64,000 bases of DNA, from contig NZ_CP152474.1 of assembly GCF_039727615.1 (NCBI RefSeq), positions 310,001 to 374,000 on the forward strand. Reading direction: 5' to 3'. Positions 40,398-50,452 of this stretch are shown here, one piece after another; positions within the stretch are counted from its first letter, which is position 1, and every line of letters starts with the position of its first letter. A program made the position numbers and the translations under genes. The stretch is from Leclercia sp. S52 (GTDB lineage: Bacteria > Pseudomonadota > Gammaproteobacteria > Enterobacterales > Enterobacteriaceae). The notes beneath the pieces are model-generated. The model was not told the origin of the DNA. It did not search any database and was given only the letters and a program-made list of their open reading frames with translations.

Positions 40398-41394
40398 TTA
40401 GTGGTGCAGTGATTCAACCGGGGTCTGTTCCGCAGTATTCGCCGGGACCTGGCCAAAGCGTCTGGCGTACAGCGCGGTAATAATCGGAACCAGAATCGCC
40501 GTCACGATGACGCTTGCAGCAACCAGCGCGGTAGCGGAAGCGGCAACCGGTTCGAACGCCGGGTTAATCTGGGCGATAATAACCGGGTTCGCCACGGCAG
40601 CACCCGCTGCGGACGAGGCGGCGACACCCGCAGTACCATTCCCTCCACCGATAACACGGTCAGCAATAATCAGCGGAATACCGGTGATGATGATCACCGC
40701 CACACCCAGCACGATACCCAGCAGGCCGGTATCCAGAATCACGTTCAGGTTGATGGTGTTACCCAGCGCGAAGCCGAAGAACGGGATCAGAACCGGGGTG
40801 GCTTTGCTGAAGAAGTCGCGCAGATCGTGGTCGAGGTTACCGAGAGCAAAACCGATCAGGAACGGCAGGACGGCGCCGACAAAGTGGTGTGGTTCAAAGG
40901 AGGCCAGACCGGCGGAGCCGAGGATCAGCATGGTCATCAGCGGGCCGGATTCCAGAGACATCAGAACGAAGGCGCCGGACTCTTCTTTGGTGCCGTACTG
41001 GTTCATCAGGCTGGCGTACAGGCCGCCGTTGGTCATGTCCATCGCAGAGACAATCGCCAGCACGGAGAGGCCTGCGAAGAAGCCGGTCTGAATCCCGTTT
41101 TCCGGAATAAACATGGCGCAAATCATCGCCACAACCCAGGCGACGGCAATTTTAGTAATCACCAGCGTACCGGATTTACGTAATACGGTGCCCGTCGCCC
41201 GTAAATTAATGGAGGCGCCGATACAGAAGAACCATACCGCCAGAATCGGAACTGTCCCGGTAATCATGCCTTTGGTGAATCCACCAAAATAGGCTCCGGT
41301 ATTAGGTGCTAAGGTATTTAAAATTGCACCCAGTACCAGCGGAACCAGCATCATCCCCCCCGGGGATGCGTTCAATCGCGGCTTTAATCTTCAT
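40398..41394 (-). pseudogene. kdgT: 2-keto-3-deoxygluconate permease KdgT, frameshifted near its start
   Basis: KdgT imports 2-keto-3-deoxygluconate with protons, feeding pectin and hexuronate breakdown. The reading frame begins [12 protein letters not shown] at 41394 (an ATG one codon earlier is also possible) and continues [16 protein letters not shown] after removal of one base from the C7 run at 41355-41361. The repaired product has 331 residues, about ten membrane segments and the family motifs [20 protein letters not shown] and [20 protein letters not shown]. Without repair, translation would need to start at a weak internal codon. A KdgR-box-like palindrome lies upstream. Confidence 0.87.
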
Positions 41395-41606
41395 CATTAA
41401 CCCTCACATCTCATCACGCATCGCCAGCGGACAAGTGATATTTGATAATCTAATGAATTCAACGAATTGTGACATGAAGGCGTCAGACGATTCGTCATTC
41501 ATACAGCAGATATAACCAGTTTGGTTTTTTTAACCCTTCATCCGAAGGTCACCAGACTCGTTTTGACGGGCTTATGATGCGATCGTTGGAATGATGATTC
41601 AATGAA

Positions 41607-41626
41607 AATAAAACAGTGTTTTAGTT
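41607..41626. promoter_or_regulatory. KdgR-box-like operator upstream of kdgT
   Basis: AATAAAACAGTGTTTTAGTT is close to the KdgR operator consensus (AATRAAAYRNTGTTTYATT). It lies 213 bases upstream of kdgT. The KdgR repressor, inactivated by 2-keto-3-deoxygluconate, would control the permease. Distance is rather long for an operator. Confidence 0.5.
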
Positions 41627-41833
41627 ATCTCGATCACATATTTTACGGAAACACGTGATTCGCATCTTGATTAATAAAATGGCTGTGAACGCATTGTAAA
41701 TAAATGTCGTTCTTTTTTGATTTCACAGCAAATAATAACGCCTGAAAGAGTATTTACAGGCGCAGGTATAAGAAACAACGCATTACGCGTTATTTACACT
41801 TTTGACACTTCTGGTAGAAAACTTAAAAATATA

Positions 41834-41849
41834 TGTGAAGTTGATCACA
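41834..41849 (+). promoter_or_regulatory. CRP site of the proP P1 promoter
   Basis: TGTGAAGTTGATCACA has both half sites TGTGA and TCACA with the proper six-base spacing, and the same sequence is present in the E. coli proP P1 region, where CRP represses P1 until osmotic upshift. Confidence 0.75.
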
Positions 41850-41965
41850 AATATAAACGCTGGTAGGGTAAAGGCATCATTAACAGCCCAGACAGGCGTC
41901 ACAGGTTCGGTTGTACCGCTCCGAAAGGTCAGTGTAAGTAAACCTGCTACGCTTGAGAAAGGAGA

Positions 41966-42034
41966 ATGCGCATGAGGCGCTTCCCGGGTTCCACAGAGCG
42001 CCATTTTATGCGCTGTGGTGAGCGCTGGGCTTAG
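41966..42034 (+). CDS. Possible 22-residue leader peptide upstream of proP
   Basis: After the strong ribosome-binding sequence AAAGGAG an ATG opens a 22-codon frame, MRMRRFPGSTERHFMRCGER, then WA and TAG. The stop lies 15 bases before the proP ATG, with the proP ribosome-binding sequence between, so ribosomes on the leader could affect proP translation. No homologue is known to me. It may simply be a chance frame. Confidence 0.4.
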   Translation: MRMRRFPGSTERHFMRCGERWA

Positions 42035-42049
42035 TCAACGAGGATAGCA

Positions 42050-43552
42050 ATGCTGAAAAGGAAAAAAGTTAAACCGATCACCCTGCGCGACGTCACCATT
42101 ATTGACGACGGTAAGCTGCGCAAAGCGATCACCGCCGCCTCGCTCGGTAATGCGATGGAATGGTTCGATTTTGGTGTGTATGGCTTTGTGGCCTATGCAC
42201 TGGGTAAAGTCTTCTTCCCTGGTGCCGATCCCAGCGTGCAGATGATTGCCGCCCTCGGGACCTTCTCTGTTCCCTTCCTTATCCGCCCGTTAGGGGGTCT
42301 GTTCTTCGGGATGCTGGGGGACAAGTATGGCCGCCAGAAAATCCTCGCCATCACGATAGTCATTATGTCGGTCAGTACCTTCTGTATCGGCCTGATCCCG
42401 TCGTATGCGAGCATAGGCATCTGGGCACCGATCCTGCTGCTGCTGTGTAAGATGGCTCAGGGCTTCTCGGTCGGCGGTGAATATACCGGTGCGTCCATTT
42501 TTGTTGCCGAATACTCTCCGGACCGCAAGCGCGGCTTTATGGGCAGCTGGCTCGACTTCGGCTCTATTGCCGGGTTCGTGCTGGGTGCGGGCGTGGTTGT
42601 GCTGCTCTCCACCGTGGTGGGCGAAGAGAACTTCCTCTCCTGGGGCTGGCGTATTCCGTTCTTCCTGGCGCTGCCGCTGGGGCTTATTGGCCTCTATCTG
42701 CGTCACGCGTTAGAAGAGACCCCGGCGTTCCAGCAGCATGTCGATAAGCTGGAGCAGGGCGATCGCGAAGGTCTGCAGGATGGACCGAAAGTCTCGTTCA
42801 AAGAGATTGCCACCCGCCACTGGCGTAGCCTACTGACCTGTATTGGTCTGGTGATCTCCACCAACGTGACCTATTACATGCTGCTGACCTACATGCCGAG
42901 CTACCTGTCGCATAACCTGCATTACTCAGAAGATCACGGCGTGCTGATCATCATCGCCATTATGGTGGGGATGCTGTTTGTGCAGCCGATTATGGGTCTG
43001 CTGAGCGACCGCTTTGGACGTCGCCCGTTCATTATTTTCGGCAGTGTTGCGCTGTTCGTGCTGGCTATCCCGGCCTTCATGATGATTAACAGCGATGTGA
43101 TCGGCCTGATTTTTGCCGGCCTGCTGATGCTGGCGGTGATCCTCAACTGCTTTATCGGCGTGATGGCCTCGACCCTGCCCGCGATGTTCCCGACGCACAT
43201 CCGTTACAGCGCGCTGGCGGCGGCCTTTAACATCTCGGTACTGATTGCCGGTCTGACGCCAACGCTGGCGGCCTCACTGGTGGAGAGCACCCAGAACCTG
43301 ATGATGCCTGCCTACTATCTGATGGTGATTGCGGTGATTGGTCTGATTACCGGCATTTACATGAAAGAGACGGCGAACCTGCCGCTGAAAGGGGCGACGC
43401 CTGCCGCGTCTGACCTTCAGGAAGCCAAAGAGATCCTGCGTGAGCATCACGACAACATTGAGCAGAAGATAGAAGATCTTGATGCTGAAATTGCCGAGCT
43501 GCAGGCGAAGCGTTCCCGACTGGTCGATCAACATCCCCGCATCAATGAGTAA
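42050..43552 (+). CDS. proP: Osmoregulatory proline/betaine:H+ symporter ProP
   Basis: ProP is an MFS-family osmosensor and symporter that imports proline, glycine betaine and ectoine on osmotic upshift. The 500 residues match E. coli closely (start MLKRKKVKPITLRDVTIIDD). Twelve membrane helices are present, with the MFS loop GDKYGRQKIL near residue 90. The C-terminal 55 residues form an antiparallel coiled coil (ILREHHDNIEQKIEDLDAEI), which tunes the osmolality response. A CRP site (41834) marks P1; other proP promoters are not resolved. Confidence 0.98.
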   Translation: MLKRKKVKPITLRDVTIIDDGKLRKAITAASLGNAMEWFDFGVYGFVAYALGKVFFPGADPSVQMIAALGTFSVPFLIRPLGGLFFGMLGDKYGRQKILAITIVIMSVSTFCIGLIPSYASIGIWAPILLLLCKMAQGFSVGGEYTGASIFVAEYSPDRKRGFMGSWLDFGSIAGFVLGAGVVVLLSTVVGEENFLSWGWRIPFFLALPLGLIGLYLRHALEETPAFQQHVDKLEQGDREGLQDGPKVSFKEIATRHWRSLLTCIGLVISTNVTYYMLLTYMPSYLSHNLHYSEDHGVLIIIAIMVGMLFVQPIMGLLSDRFGRRPFIIFGSVALFVLAIPAFMMINSDVIGLIFAGLLMLAVILNCFIGVMASTLPAMFPTHIRYSALAAAFNISVLIAGLTPTLAASLVESTQNLMMPAYYLMVIAVIGLITGIYMKETANLPLKGATPAASDLQEAKEILREHHDNIEQKIEDLDAEIAELQAKRSRLVDQHPRINE

Positions 43553-43557
43553 ATAAA

Positions 43558-43586
43558 AAAACCCGGCTCCGGCCGGGTTTTTTTTC
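43558..43586 (+). terminator. Terminator of proP
   Basis: AACCCGGCTCCGGCCGGGTT is a stable stem followed by a run of eight T, a standard rho-independent terminator three bases or so after the proP stop. Confidence 0.93.
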
Positions 43587-43869
43587 ATGCCCAAATGGAA
43601 TCCAGCGAAAGTTTATTGGCGGTTTTATTGAATAGTGCTTACGCTGTATATAAGCGGATGTCTCTATAAAATCGACGCTTTCTTCTCTATAAGGGGTGTG
43701 TATGCTGAGTTTTACACCGACATAGATGTAAACGCACACATCACCTGGGATGCTGGCATTTTCTGTCACGTCTCTCTGCACGAAACAGCATTTTATTTTT
43801 TAAAACCTTTGCTAATGCAATTAGTACAAAAATAATAATACCAAATCTTAATTATAAGTAGGTCTGGAC
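43587..43869 (+). promoter_or_regulatory. Promoter region of the exopolysaccharide cluster
   Basis: This AT-rich 283-base region must contain the promoter of the plus-strand cluster. CTCTATAA occurs twice about 25 bases apart (near 43663 and 43686). I see no JUMPstart or ops element, which usually precede enteric capsule and O-antigen operons. No individual promoter can be assigned. Confidence 0.4.
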
Positions 43870-45285
43870 ATGCTGAGAAATTCGCAAAAGATCACCCATG
43901 GAGGTTACTCGGTGTTTATTAAATTAATTGATTTCTTCTCAATTAATTTAATTTTAATACTGAGTGGTTGGGTATTGAAAATGGAGTCTTTCGATACTGT
44001 AATTTTGATCAGCTTATTGTACTCCACCGCCTTTTTGCTGTTTGGTGAATACACGCAGTGCTATCTTTATCGCCCTAAAAACAACAAGTTGCGTAATCAG
44101 CGACGGCTGTTTTTTACCGCTTTTTTAGCCATTCTTTTTATCGGTCTGGTGCGTCTGCTGGTCGGGAAATTATACGCCCTGGGCTACCTCAACTTTATCG
44201 ACGTACGTAATATTCCTGCCATGCCGCTCTGGTATGCCGCGCCTGTCCCTTTTCTCTACGTTGTCCGCCTGATTATTTTCAAACTGTCGGCAAAAAAGAA
44301 AATACGGGTGGCTATTATCGGCATTACGGAAAACGGCCTTGCGGCCGAGCAGGCTCTGCGCCTGGAATACGCTGACGTGCAGCTGGACCTCGCCTTCTAC
44401 GATGAGCGCGGCCCGGAGCGGCTCGGTGAACTGGCCACCAAAATTACCAGCCCCTATAACGGGCCGGTGATTAATCTGGTTGAGGAGGCCAAAGCCAGCA
44501 GGGTCGACGAAATCTATATTGCTCTGCCGATGGTGGCGCTGCAGCGCATCCGCCACTTTCTGGCGATGATGTCGGATACCACGGTGGATACCTATATCGT
44601 GCCGGATTTTTACGCCTACAGCACCAACACCTCCCAGATCCGGTCCATCCATAACCTGCAGACCATCGGTATCTTTACCTCTCCGCTGGACGGCGGTGGG
44701 TCGTTTATTAAACGCGCTGAAGATCTGGTGCTGGGCAGCGTGATTATGGTAATGATTGTGCTGTTAATGATCGCTATTGCCATCGGCATCAAACTCACTT
44801 CACGTGGGCCTGTTTTCTTCAAACAGGATCGCTATGGCCTGAGCGGGCAGAAGATTAAAGTCTGGAAGTTCCGGACGATGAAAGTCATGGAAAATACCGA
44901 CACGGTGGTACAGGCGACACGAGACGATCCTCGGGTCACCCGCTTTGGCGCATTCTTACGCCGGACATCACTGGATGAGCTGCCGCAGTTCATTAATGTC
45001 ATACAGGGGAATATGTCTATTGTCGGTCCACGGCCGCACGCTGTGGCGCACAACGAGCTTTACCGTAAGCAGGTCGAAAACTACATGATTCGCCATAAAG
45101 TAAAGCCTGGGATCACAGGTTTAGCGCAAATTAATGGCTATCGCGGCGAAATTGATGCGCTATACAAAATGGAAAAGCGAGTCCAGTACGACATTGAATA
45201 TATTCAGAACTGGTCCTTTTGGTTAGATATAAAAATCATCATTAAAACCATTTTTAAGGGATTTGTTGGTAAGAATGCATACTAA
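43870..45285 (+). CDS. Undecaprenyl-phosphate sugar phosphotransferase (WcaJ/VpsL type)
   Basis: This initiating enzyme transfers a hexose-1-phosphate (typically glucose) from a nucleotide sugar to undecaprenyl phosphate. It is 471 residues with four N-terminal membrane segments, a Rossmann-like central region (RVAIIGITENGLAAEQAL) and, after a further hydrophobic segment near 295, the bacterial sugar transferase domain: FKQDRYGLSGQKIKVWKF, RRTSLDELPQF and HKVKPGITGLAQ. It is the first gene of the cluster. In Vibrio the homologous vpsL starts the vps-II set. Its product starts every repeat unit of the polymer. Confidence 0.93.
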   Translation: MLRNSQKITHGGYSVFIKLIDFFSINLILILSGWVLKMESFDTVILISLLYSTAFLLFGEYTQCYLYRPKNNKLRNQRRLFFTAFLAILFIGLVRLLVGKLYALGYLNFIDVRNIPAMPLWYAAPVPFLYVVRLIIFKLSAKKKIRVAIIGITENGLAAEQALRLEYADVQLDLAFYDERGPERLGELATKITSPYNGPVINLVEEAKASRVDEIYIALPMVALQRIRHFLAMMSDTTVDTYIVPDFYAYSTNTSQIRSIHNLQTIGIFTSPLDGGGSFIKRAEDLVLGSVIMVMIVLLMIAIAIGIKLTSRGPVFFKQDRYGLSGQKIKVWKFRTMKVMENTDTVVQATRDDPRVTRFGAFLRRTSLDELPQFINVIQGNMSIVGPRPHAVAHNELYRKQVENYMIRHKVKPGITGLAQINGYRGEIDALYKMEKRVQYDIEYIQNWSFWLDIKIIIKTIFKGFVGKNAY

Positions 45286-46561
45286 AATTATTATTATCGC
45301 TGGGATTATGGCGTCTCCGGTCGCTCTGGCAGAATTAACACCAAAATCACACATCGGCTGGGCAGGTATCGACTTTCAGAGCAACGTCGGTGTGGATTAT
45401 GGCCGTAACGATAACGTGACCTTCCAGCCTCACGACAGCGACGCGAAAAGCTCCGACTTCCAGGGGCTCAAGCCCGTCTTGTCCATGAACGGCGAGCGCG
45501 GCCAGGATAAGTATCTGCTGATGTACTCCGGGGATTATCGCCACTACTCCAGCGATTCTACCGATGATTACGACGATCATTTTTTCCGCTTCAAAGGCGA
45601 CTGGCGTTTTGGTCAGATGCATGGCCTGACCCTGAACCTGGAAGATACGCTCGGCCATGAGGAGCGCGGGCGCGGGGTGACGGAAGGGTTCCTGCCGGAA
45701 CAGTTCCGCGAATTTGGCGTCACGTCACCCTTAACCACCAATCTGTTCAATAGCGAGCTACGCTATAGTTATGGTGCACCGGACGGACGAGGAAGGGCAG
45801 ACCTGGCGTTAATGCACCGCAAGTGGACCTTTGGCAATACCGGTCAGGTTGAAAACCAGGATGAGGACTTCGCGCAATATATCCGCGAGCAGGAGTGGAC
45901 CGAAAATACCCTGATTGCAGAAATTTTCGATCAATACACATCCAAGACGCGTTTTCGCTATAGTTTTATTACCAACCAGTTTCATTACGACCATGCATCC
46001 GAGAAAGATAGTAATGAATACTATTTGCGTTACGGAATACAGTCGCAGCTGACGGGTAAAACGAACGTTGATATGAACGTATCGTGGCTCTATAAAACCT
46101 TTGAAAATAACCCCGGCTCGAAGGATTTCAACGGGATCAACTGGGATATTCTGGGTGAATGGCGGCCTCTTGAACAGGCACTGTTTACGTTAAGAACATC
46201 ACAAAGTATTAAGGATCCTTCCGAAGCGGGAGGATATAATTTAGTAACGGAATACGGAATTTCATACAAACATTTGTGGATGAACAACCGATTAACGACG
46301 TTGCTTGATTACGCATACATTACCGAAGACTACAAAGATCAGGACAAGGACCGTCACGACAAGAATGGCGTGTTTTCATTTATCGTAGGTTATGACCTCA
46401 CACCATCGATTAACTTTGGTGTGGAATATCATCTTGATACGCTTAAGTCTAATAAAGATACGGATACGTTCACCATTGGCCCCAACGACGATCGCGTAGT
46501 GACTGAAACGTTGGGCTATGATCAATCTTTGATTATGCTTACAGCTAAGGTTCAGATTTAA
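45275..46561 (+). CDS. Outer-membrane beta-barrel protein (VpsM-like)
   Basis: The product begins with a signal peptide (MHTKIIIIAGIMASPVALAE) and then consists of alternating amphipathic strands with many aromatic residues (for example DKYLLMYSGDYRHYSS, FRYSFITNQFHY), ending with the strand LIMLTAKVQI, whose hydrophobic pattern fits an outer-membrane barrel. Length is 428 residues from the ATG at 45275, which overlaps the previous stop by eleven bases. By gene order and type it matches VpsM-like barrels. It probably provides the outer-membrane pore, because the neighbouring Wza-like protein is too short to form one (inference). Confidence 0.8.
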   Translation: MHTKIIIIAGIMASPVALAELTPKSHIGWAGIDFQSNVGVDYGRNDNVTFQPHDSDAKSSDFQGLKPVLSMNGERGQDKYLLMYSGDYRHYSSDSTDDYDDHFFRFKGDWRFGQMHGLTLNLEDTLGHEERGRGVTEGFLPEQFREFGVTSPLTTNLFNSELRYSYGAPDGRGRADLALMHRKWTFGNTGQVENQDEDFAQYIREQEWTENTLIAEIFDQYTSKTRFRYSFITNQFHYDHASEKDSNEYYLRYGIQSQLTGKTNVDMNVSWLYKTFENNPGSKDFNGINWDILGEWRPLEQALFTLRTSQSIKDPSEAGGYNLVTEYGISYKHLWMNNRLTTLLDYAYITEDYKDQDKDRHDKNGVFSFIVGYDLTPSINFGVEYHLDTLKSNKDTDTFTIGPNDDRVVTETLGYDQSLIMLTAKVQI

Positions 46562-46562
46562 A

Positions 46563-47120
46563 ATGAAAATAATGAAACTGTGCGCGTTTTTACTCCTCAG
46601 CGTTGTTTTTGCCGGCTGCAAATCACCGCAGCCGACGTTAATGGACAATAGCGTGGTTGATACAGCAAATTATTTACTGGGCTCCGGCGATACCGTCAAC
46701 ATTAACGTTGCCGGTCAACCTGACCTGACCATGAAAGTAGTACTTGATAATAGTGGGGCTATTAATTATCCCTATATTGGCAAGCTGGATTTAAAAGGCA
46801 AAACCGCAAGTCAGGTCGATGCAGAGATTACGCAACGCCTGCGTAAAGGTTTTGTGCTTAATCCTATGGTGACGGTCAATATCGCCGAATTCCGTAAGTT
46901 CTATATCTCTGGTGAAGTTGAGAACCCAAATGGCTATTCCTATGAGCCAGGCCTGACCGTGGAAAAAGCCATTGCCCTTGCGGGTGGCTATACCGACCGG
47001 GCAGACCGTTCGGATCTCAATATTCGTCAGTCATCCACCGGTGAGTTACTCGAAAATGTTGATGTTACCCATTCCGTTCTCCCGGGCGATCTCGTAATTA
47101 TTGGCATAGGGTTCTTCTGA
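46563..47120 (+). CDS. Short Wza-type polysaccharide export lipoprotein (VpsN-like)
   Basis: A lipoprotein signal (MKIMKLCAFLLLSVVFAGC, lipobox FAGC) is followed by the polysaccharide export domain (about 40-120; YLLGSGDTVNINVAGQPDLT) and one SLBB domain (about 125-180; FYISGEVENPNGYSYEPGLT). The total of 185 residues is about half of Wza. The second and third SLBB-like domains and the C-terminal amphipathic helix that forms the outer-membrane barrel in Wza are absent. It would form a periplasmic ring that needs a separate pore, for which the preceding gene is the obvious candidate. Confidence 0.87.
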   Translation: MKIMKLCAFLLLSVVFAGCKSPQPTLMDNSVVDTANYLLGSGDTVNINVAGQPDLTMKVVLDNSGAINYPYIGKLDLKGKTASQVDAEITQRLRKGFVLNPMVTVNIAEFRKFYISGEVENPNGYSYEPGLTVEKAIALAGGYTDRADRSDLNIRQSSTGELLENVDVTHSVLPGDLVIIGIGFF

Positions 47121-47122
47121 CC

Positions 47123-49244
47123 ATGAAACTATCAATAGTGGAAAATGGCAAAAAGCGAGAAAGCGCTATCGATATCGCCAGATTTGCCAGAGAAATTAAA
47201 AAGAACTCCTGGAAAATCGTTCTCTCCGGCGTGATTGCCGGGGCGATTGCCTGGCCATTAATGAGTTTGATGTCATCGAAGTATGTATCCACCGCCACGG
47301 TACTGATTAAAGCTCAGCCGGACAACGTTTCACCATTCCAGAGGGTGGAAGGCTATGACTCCACCCGTAACGGATACTACGAAACGCAAAATGCGCTGAT
47401 GCAATCGCGCGTGGTGCTTGAGCAGGCCATTCGCACCCTGAAACTCGATCAAAACCCCGCCTTTAACGGCGAGGGTTCTGGCAGTGGCCCTGCCCCTGAG
47501 AACGAACAGCAGAGGGTTGATAATGCCCTGAAAACGCTGCTGAAAGATCTCACAATTAACAACGTGCGTACCACCCATTTGTCCACCGTCTCCTATGAGT
47601 CCACCTCTCCACAGCTGGCGGCGGATGTTGCCAACGGCGTGGCGGAGTCGTTTATCAACTACACCCTGTCGCTCAAGCAGCAAAAAACGGCGAAGGCGAG
47701 GGAAGATAACCAGCAGAAGCTGCAGGACCTTCAGAAGCAAATGGTCCAACAAAAGACCGCGCTGGACAGCTATCTGGCGAAAGAGGGGCTGTTGACCTTC
47801 CGTGGCGTTGATGGTTTTGAAACGGAGCAGATGGGCATTATCACCAACCGCCTGGCGAATGCGACCGAGCGTCGGGTGGCGGCTGAATCGCTCTATAACG
47901 AGGTGCGTTCCGGCAGGGGGGAACGTTATCTCACTGCCGTCGATTTCAAATCATGCCCAGATCCAGGATTTACGCATTGCGCTTATCCAGGCGAACAGCG
48001 AGCTTTCCCAACTGGAGAAATCCTACGGACCGCAGCATGACAAAGTGATACAAGCCCGGGCGCATGTTAATGCGATCCAGGCGCAAACGGCGATGACGCT
48101 CAGAGAGCAGCAGGCCGGATTACGCCAGAGCTACGAGGCGGCGCTGGCGGACGAAAAAAATTACCAGAAGCAGCTGGAAGAACAGAAGGCGAACTTCCAG
48201 AAGCTGTCCATGAAGCGTGATGGCTACAATGACCTGAAGCTGGCGCTGGATAAAACGGAAGAGATGTACAAGATGGCCTATCAGCGCACGCAGGAGCTGA
48301 CCTTACCCGGCTCTTATTCCGATGCTGATGCGGAGATCTACGATCCTGCCGTGCCCGCCGCGCTGCCGGCAAAACCGAATAAGCCGCTGCTGATGCTGAT
48401 GGTTGTGCTGCTGGTGATGCTCTTCTACGTGATGTACATCATGGTGAAAACGGCCACCGACAAATCGGTCAACACCCTCAGCCAGATGCAAAAACGGCTC
48501 AATCTGGTGCCGCTGGGTGAGATCCGCCGCTTTAAGGGCGTGGGCGGACGCGGCAAAATCCGCGACCTCATCACCAGCGACCCGCTGAATGCCGACGTCA
48601 TTCACGGCATGCGCACGCAAATCATGCTGAGCAGTCACCCGCTGCAGGTGATTGCCGTTACGTCGGCGGAAGCCGGGGAGGGGCGTACCCTGCTGGCGAA
48701 CCTGCTGGCGAACTCCTTCAGCTTTGACCAGAAAACGCTGCTGATCGATATGGACTTCTTCAACAACGATGGGCTGTCGGGCGAGCTGGGTTCACCTAAG
48801 GCGCCGGGCGTGGCGGAAGTGCTGCGCGGTGAGGGCGTGACCGAGAACGTGCTGGTGAAGATGAGCGACAATCTCGACTTCCTGCCGCGCGGCAATACGC
48901 CGGTCTCGGCGCTGCTGCTGCTGTCCCCTGAACGGCTGAAACCACTGATTGATTCCCTGCGCAGCCGTTACCAGCGCATCATCATCGATATGGCGGCGGT
49001 GAATCAGAGCCAGGAAGTGCAGCTGGTGAGCGAGGCGACGGACGGTCTGATCTTCGTCCTGAAAGCGGGCCTGAACTCTGCCGACACCATTGGACCGGCT
49101 ATTGAGAAAGCGACCAACGATCGCACCGTACTGATCGGCGGCGTGCTGAATCAGGTGGTGGATAAAAATCTGGAGAGCAAAGAGGGGCTGCGTTCACTCA
49201 ACTACCATACCCATGAACTGATGAATAACACAGGCCGGGCATGA
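47123..49244 (+). pseudogene. Wzc/VpsO-like polysaccharide co-polymerase, frameshifted
   Basis: This is an inner-membrane chain-length determinant with a cytoplasmic BY-kinase-like domain. It has TM1 near 31-55 (KIVLSGVIAGAIAWPLMSL), a long periplasmic coiled coil, TM2 near 420-445 (LLMLMVVLLVMLFYVMY) and the C-terminal ATPase. The frame breaks at the G6 run 47916-47921; with five G it reads on as VISLPSISNHAQIQDLR, giving 706 residues. Walker A is AEAGEGRT, with Arg replacing the catalytic Lys. Walker A' (LLIDMD) and Walker B (IIIDMA) are kept. The tail (SLNYHTHELMNNTGRA) has one Tyr only, so autophosphorylation of a Tyr cluster is unlikely. It overlaps the next gene by four bases. Confidence 0.83.
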
Positions 49245-50452
49245 GTCTGCTCAGGAGCGCGTCCACGATCGCCGGGTCATCAGTCATTTCACAGCTGATT
49301 GGTGCCCTGTCGATCTGGCTTATTTCGCATAAGTACGATCTTGGCGAGGTGGGGCTCTACGCGCTCAACTACAGTATTGCCCTGATCGGGGCGCAGGTCT
49401 GTACCTTTGCCTCGCAGCTGTTGATCCCCAGGCAACCGGATGACGAGCTGGCCCAGAACGTGGTGTTTTGTCTGCTGCAAAGCCTGACGATCGCCGTTCC
49501 TTATGCCGTGCTGACGGGCTGGCTGTTTCATCAGAATATGCTCTTCCTCTACCTGCTCACGCTCTCGAATACCTGGGTGCTGGTGGCAGAAAACCTGTCG
49601 CTGCGGACGGCAAACTTTCGCTTTCTGGTGGTCCAGCGTATCTCCGTCTCGGTGGTGGTGGTGGTGTCTGTCCTGCTCACGAACCAGGTGATGGCGTTTT
49701 ACTGGATGTGGGCGATCCTGATGATGGCGCTGACCAGCGTCTGCATCCTGCGGGCATTTGATATTCGCACCGTCACCCTGCATCACCTGCAGCCCTCCAG
49801 CAACCTGGCGTTCCTGAAGAAGAATATTCACCACGTCACCAAGGTGGGCAGTGCCGAAGTGCTGGCGATGGCGAGCAATAACCTGCCGATTATGCTAATC
49901 AACTTCTGGTTCTCGGCCTTAACGGCGGGCTACTTCTCGGTGGTCAGCCGCTTCTGCCTGGCCCCGGTGGTGATTATTGGCAATGCGGTGCGCAATACCA
50001 TTTTCTCTAAATGGTCGATTGATTTCAGAAACAACGTCTTCAACTACGAAGAGTACACAAAGGTCCGTCTGCTGCTGCTGGTGCTGGGCGTGGTCTGCAC
50101 CCTGGGCGTATTTATCTTCTATCCGATTGTGATGAATCTGGGGTTCAGCGAGGAGTGGATCGCCTCCGTGCCGACCTCGCGCTACATGCTGCCGTACCTG
50201 TTCCCGGCGCTGGCGGTCTGTCCGCTGACGGTGATTGAGCTGATTTTCGGTTCGCATCGCTATTTCCTGCGGATCCAGCTTGAGCAACTGGCGATCGTGG
50301 CGATCGCGTTTGTCGCTGTACCGTATTTCTACAATGACTACGCGACCTCCATCATCTTATTTTCGATTCTGACGTTCATTCGCTACGCCTTCATCTACCT
50401 GAAGGTGAATAAGCGCGCCGACATTCTGAAAAACGGGTCAGTGGCATCATGA
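49241..50452 (+). CDS. Wzx-like lipopolysaccharide/EPS repeat-unit flippase
   Basis: The 403-residue protein has about 11 or 12 membrane segments and the pattern of MOP-superfamily polysaccharide flippases. The first segment is SVISQLIGALSIWLISHKYD followed by EVGLYALNYSIALIG. It would flip lipid-linked repeat units to the periplasm. Its start overlaps the Wzc-like stop and its stop overlaps the next gene (ATGA in both cases), marking a tightly coupled operon. Confidence 0.82.
   Translation: MSLLRSASTIAGSSVISQLIGALSIWLISHKYDLGEVGLYALNYSIALIGAQVCTFASQLLIPRQPDDELAQNVVFCLLQSLTIAVPYAVLTGWLFHQNMLFLYLLTLSNTWVLVAENLSLRTANFRFLVVQRISVSVVVVVSVLLTNQVMAFYWMWAILMMALTSVCILRAFDIRTVTLHHLQPSSNLAFLKKNIHHVTKVGSAEVLAMASNNLPIMLINFWFSALTAGYFSVVSRFCLAPVVIIGNAVRNTIFSKWSIDFRNNVFNYEEYTKVRLLLLVLGVVCTLGVFIFYPIVMNLGFSEEWIASVPTSRYMLPYLFPALAVCPLTVIELIFGSHRYFLRIQLEQLAIVAIAFVAVPYFYNDYATSIILFSILTFIRYAFIYLKVNKRADILKNGSVAS

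Noticed and set aside
43587..43869. JUMPstart/ops element before the EPS cluster
   Set aside because: No GGCGGTAG-type core was found on the plus strand.
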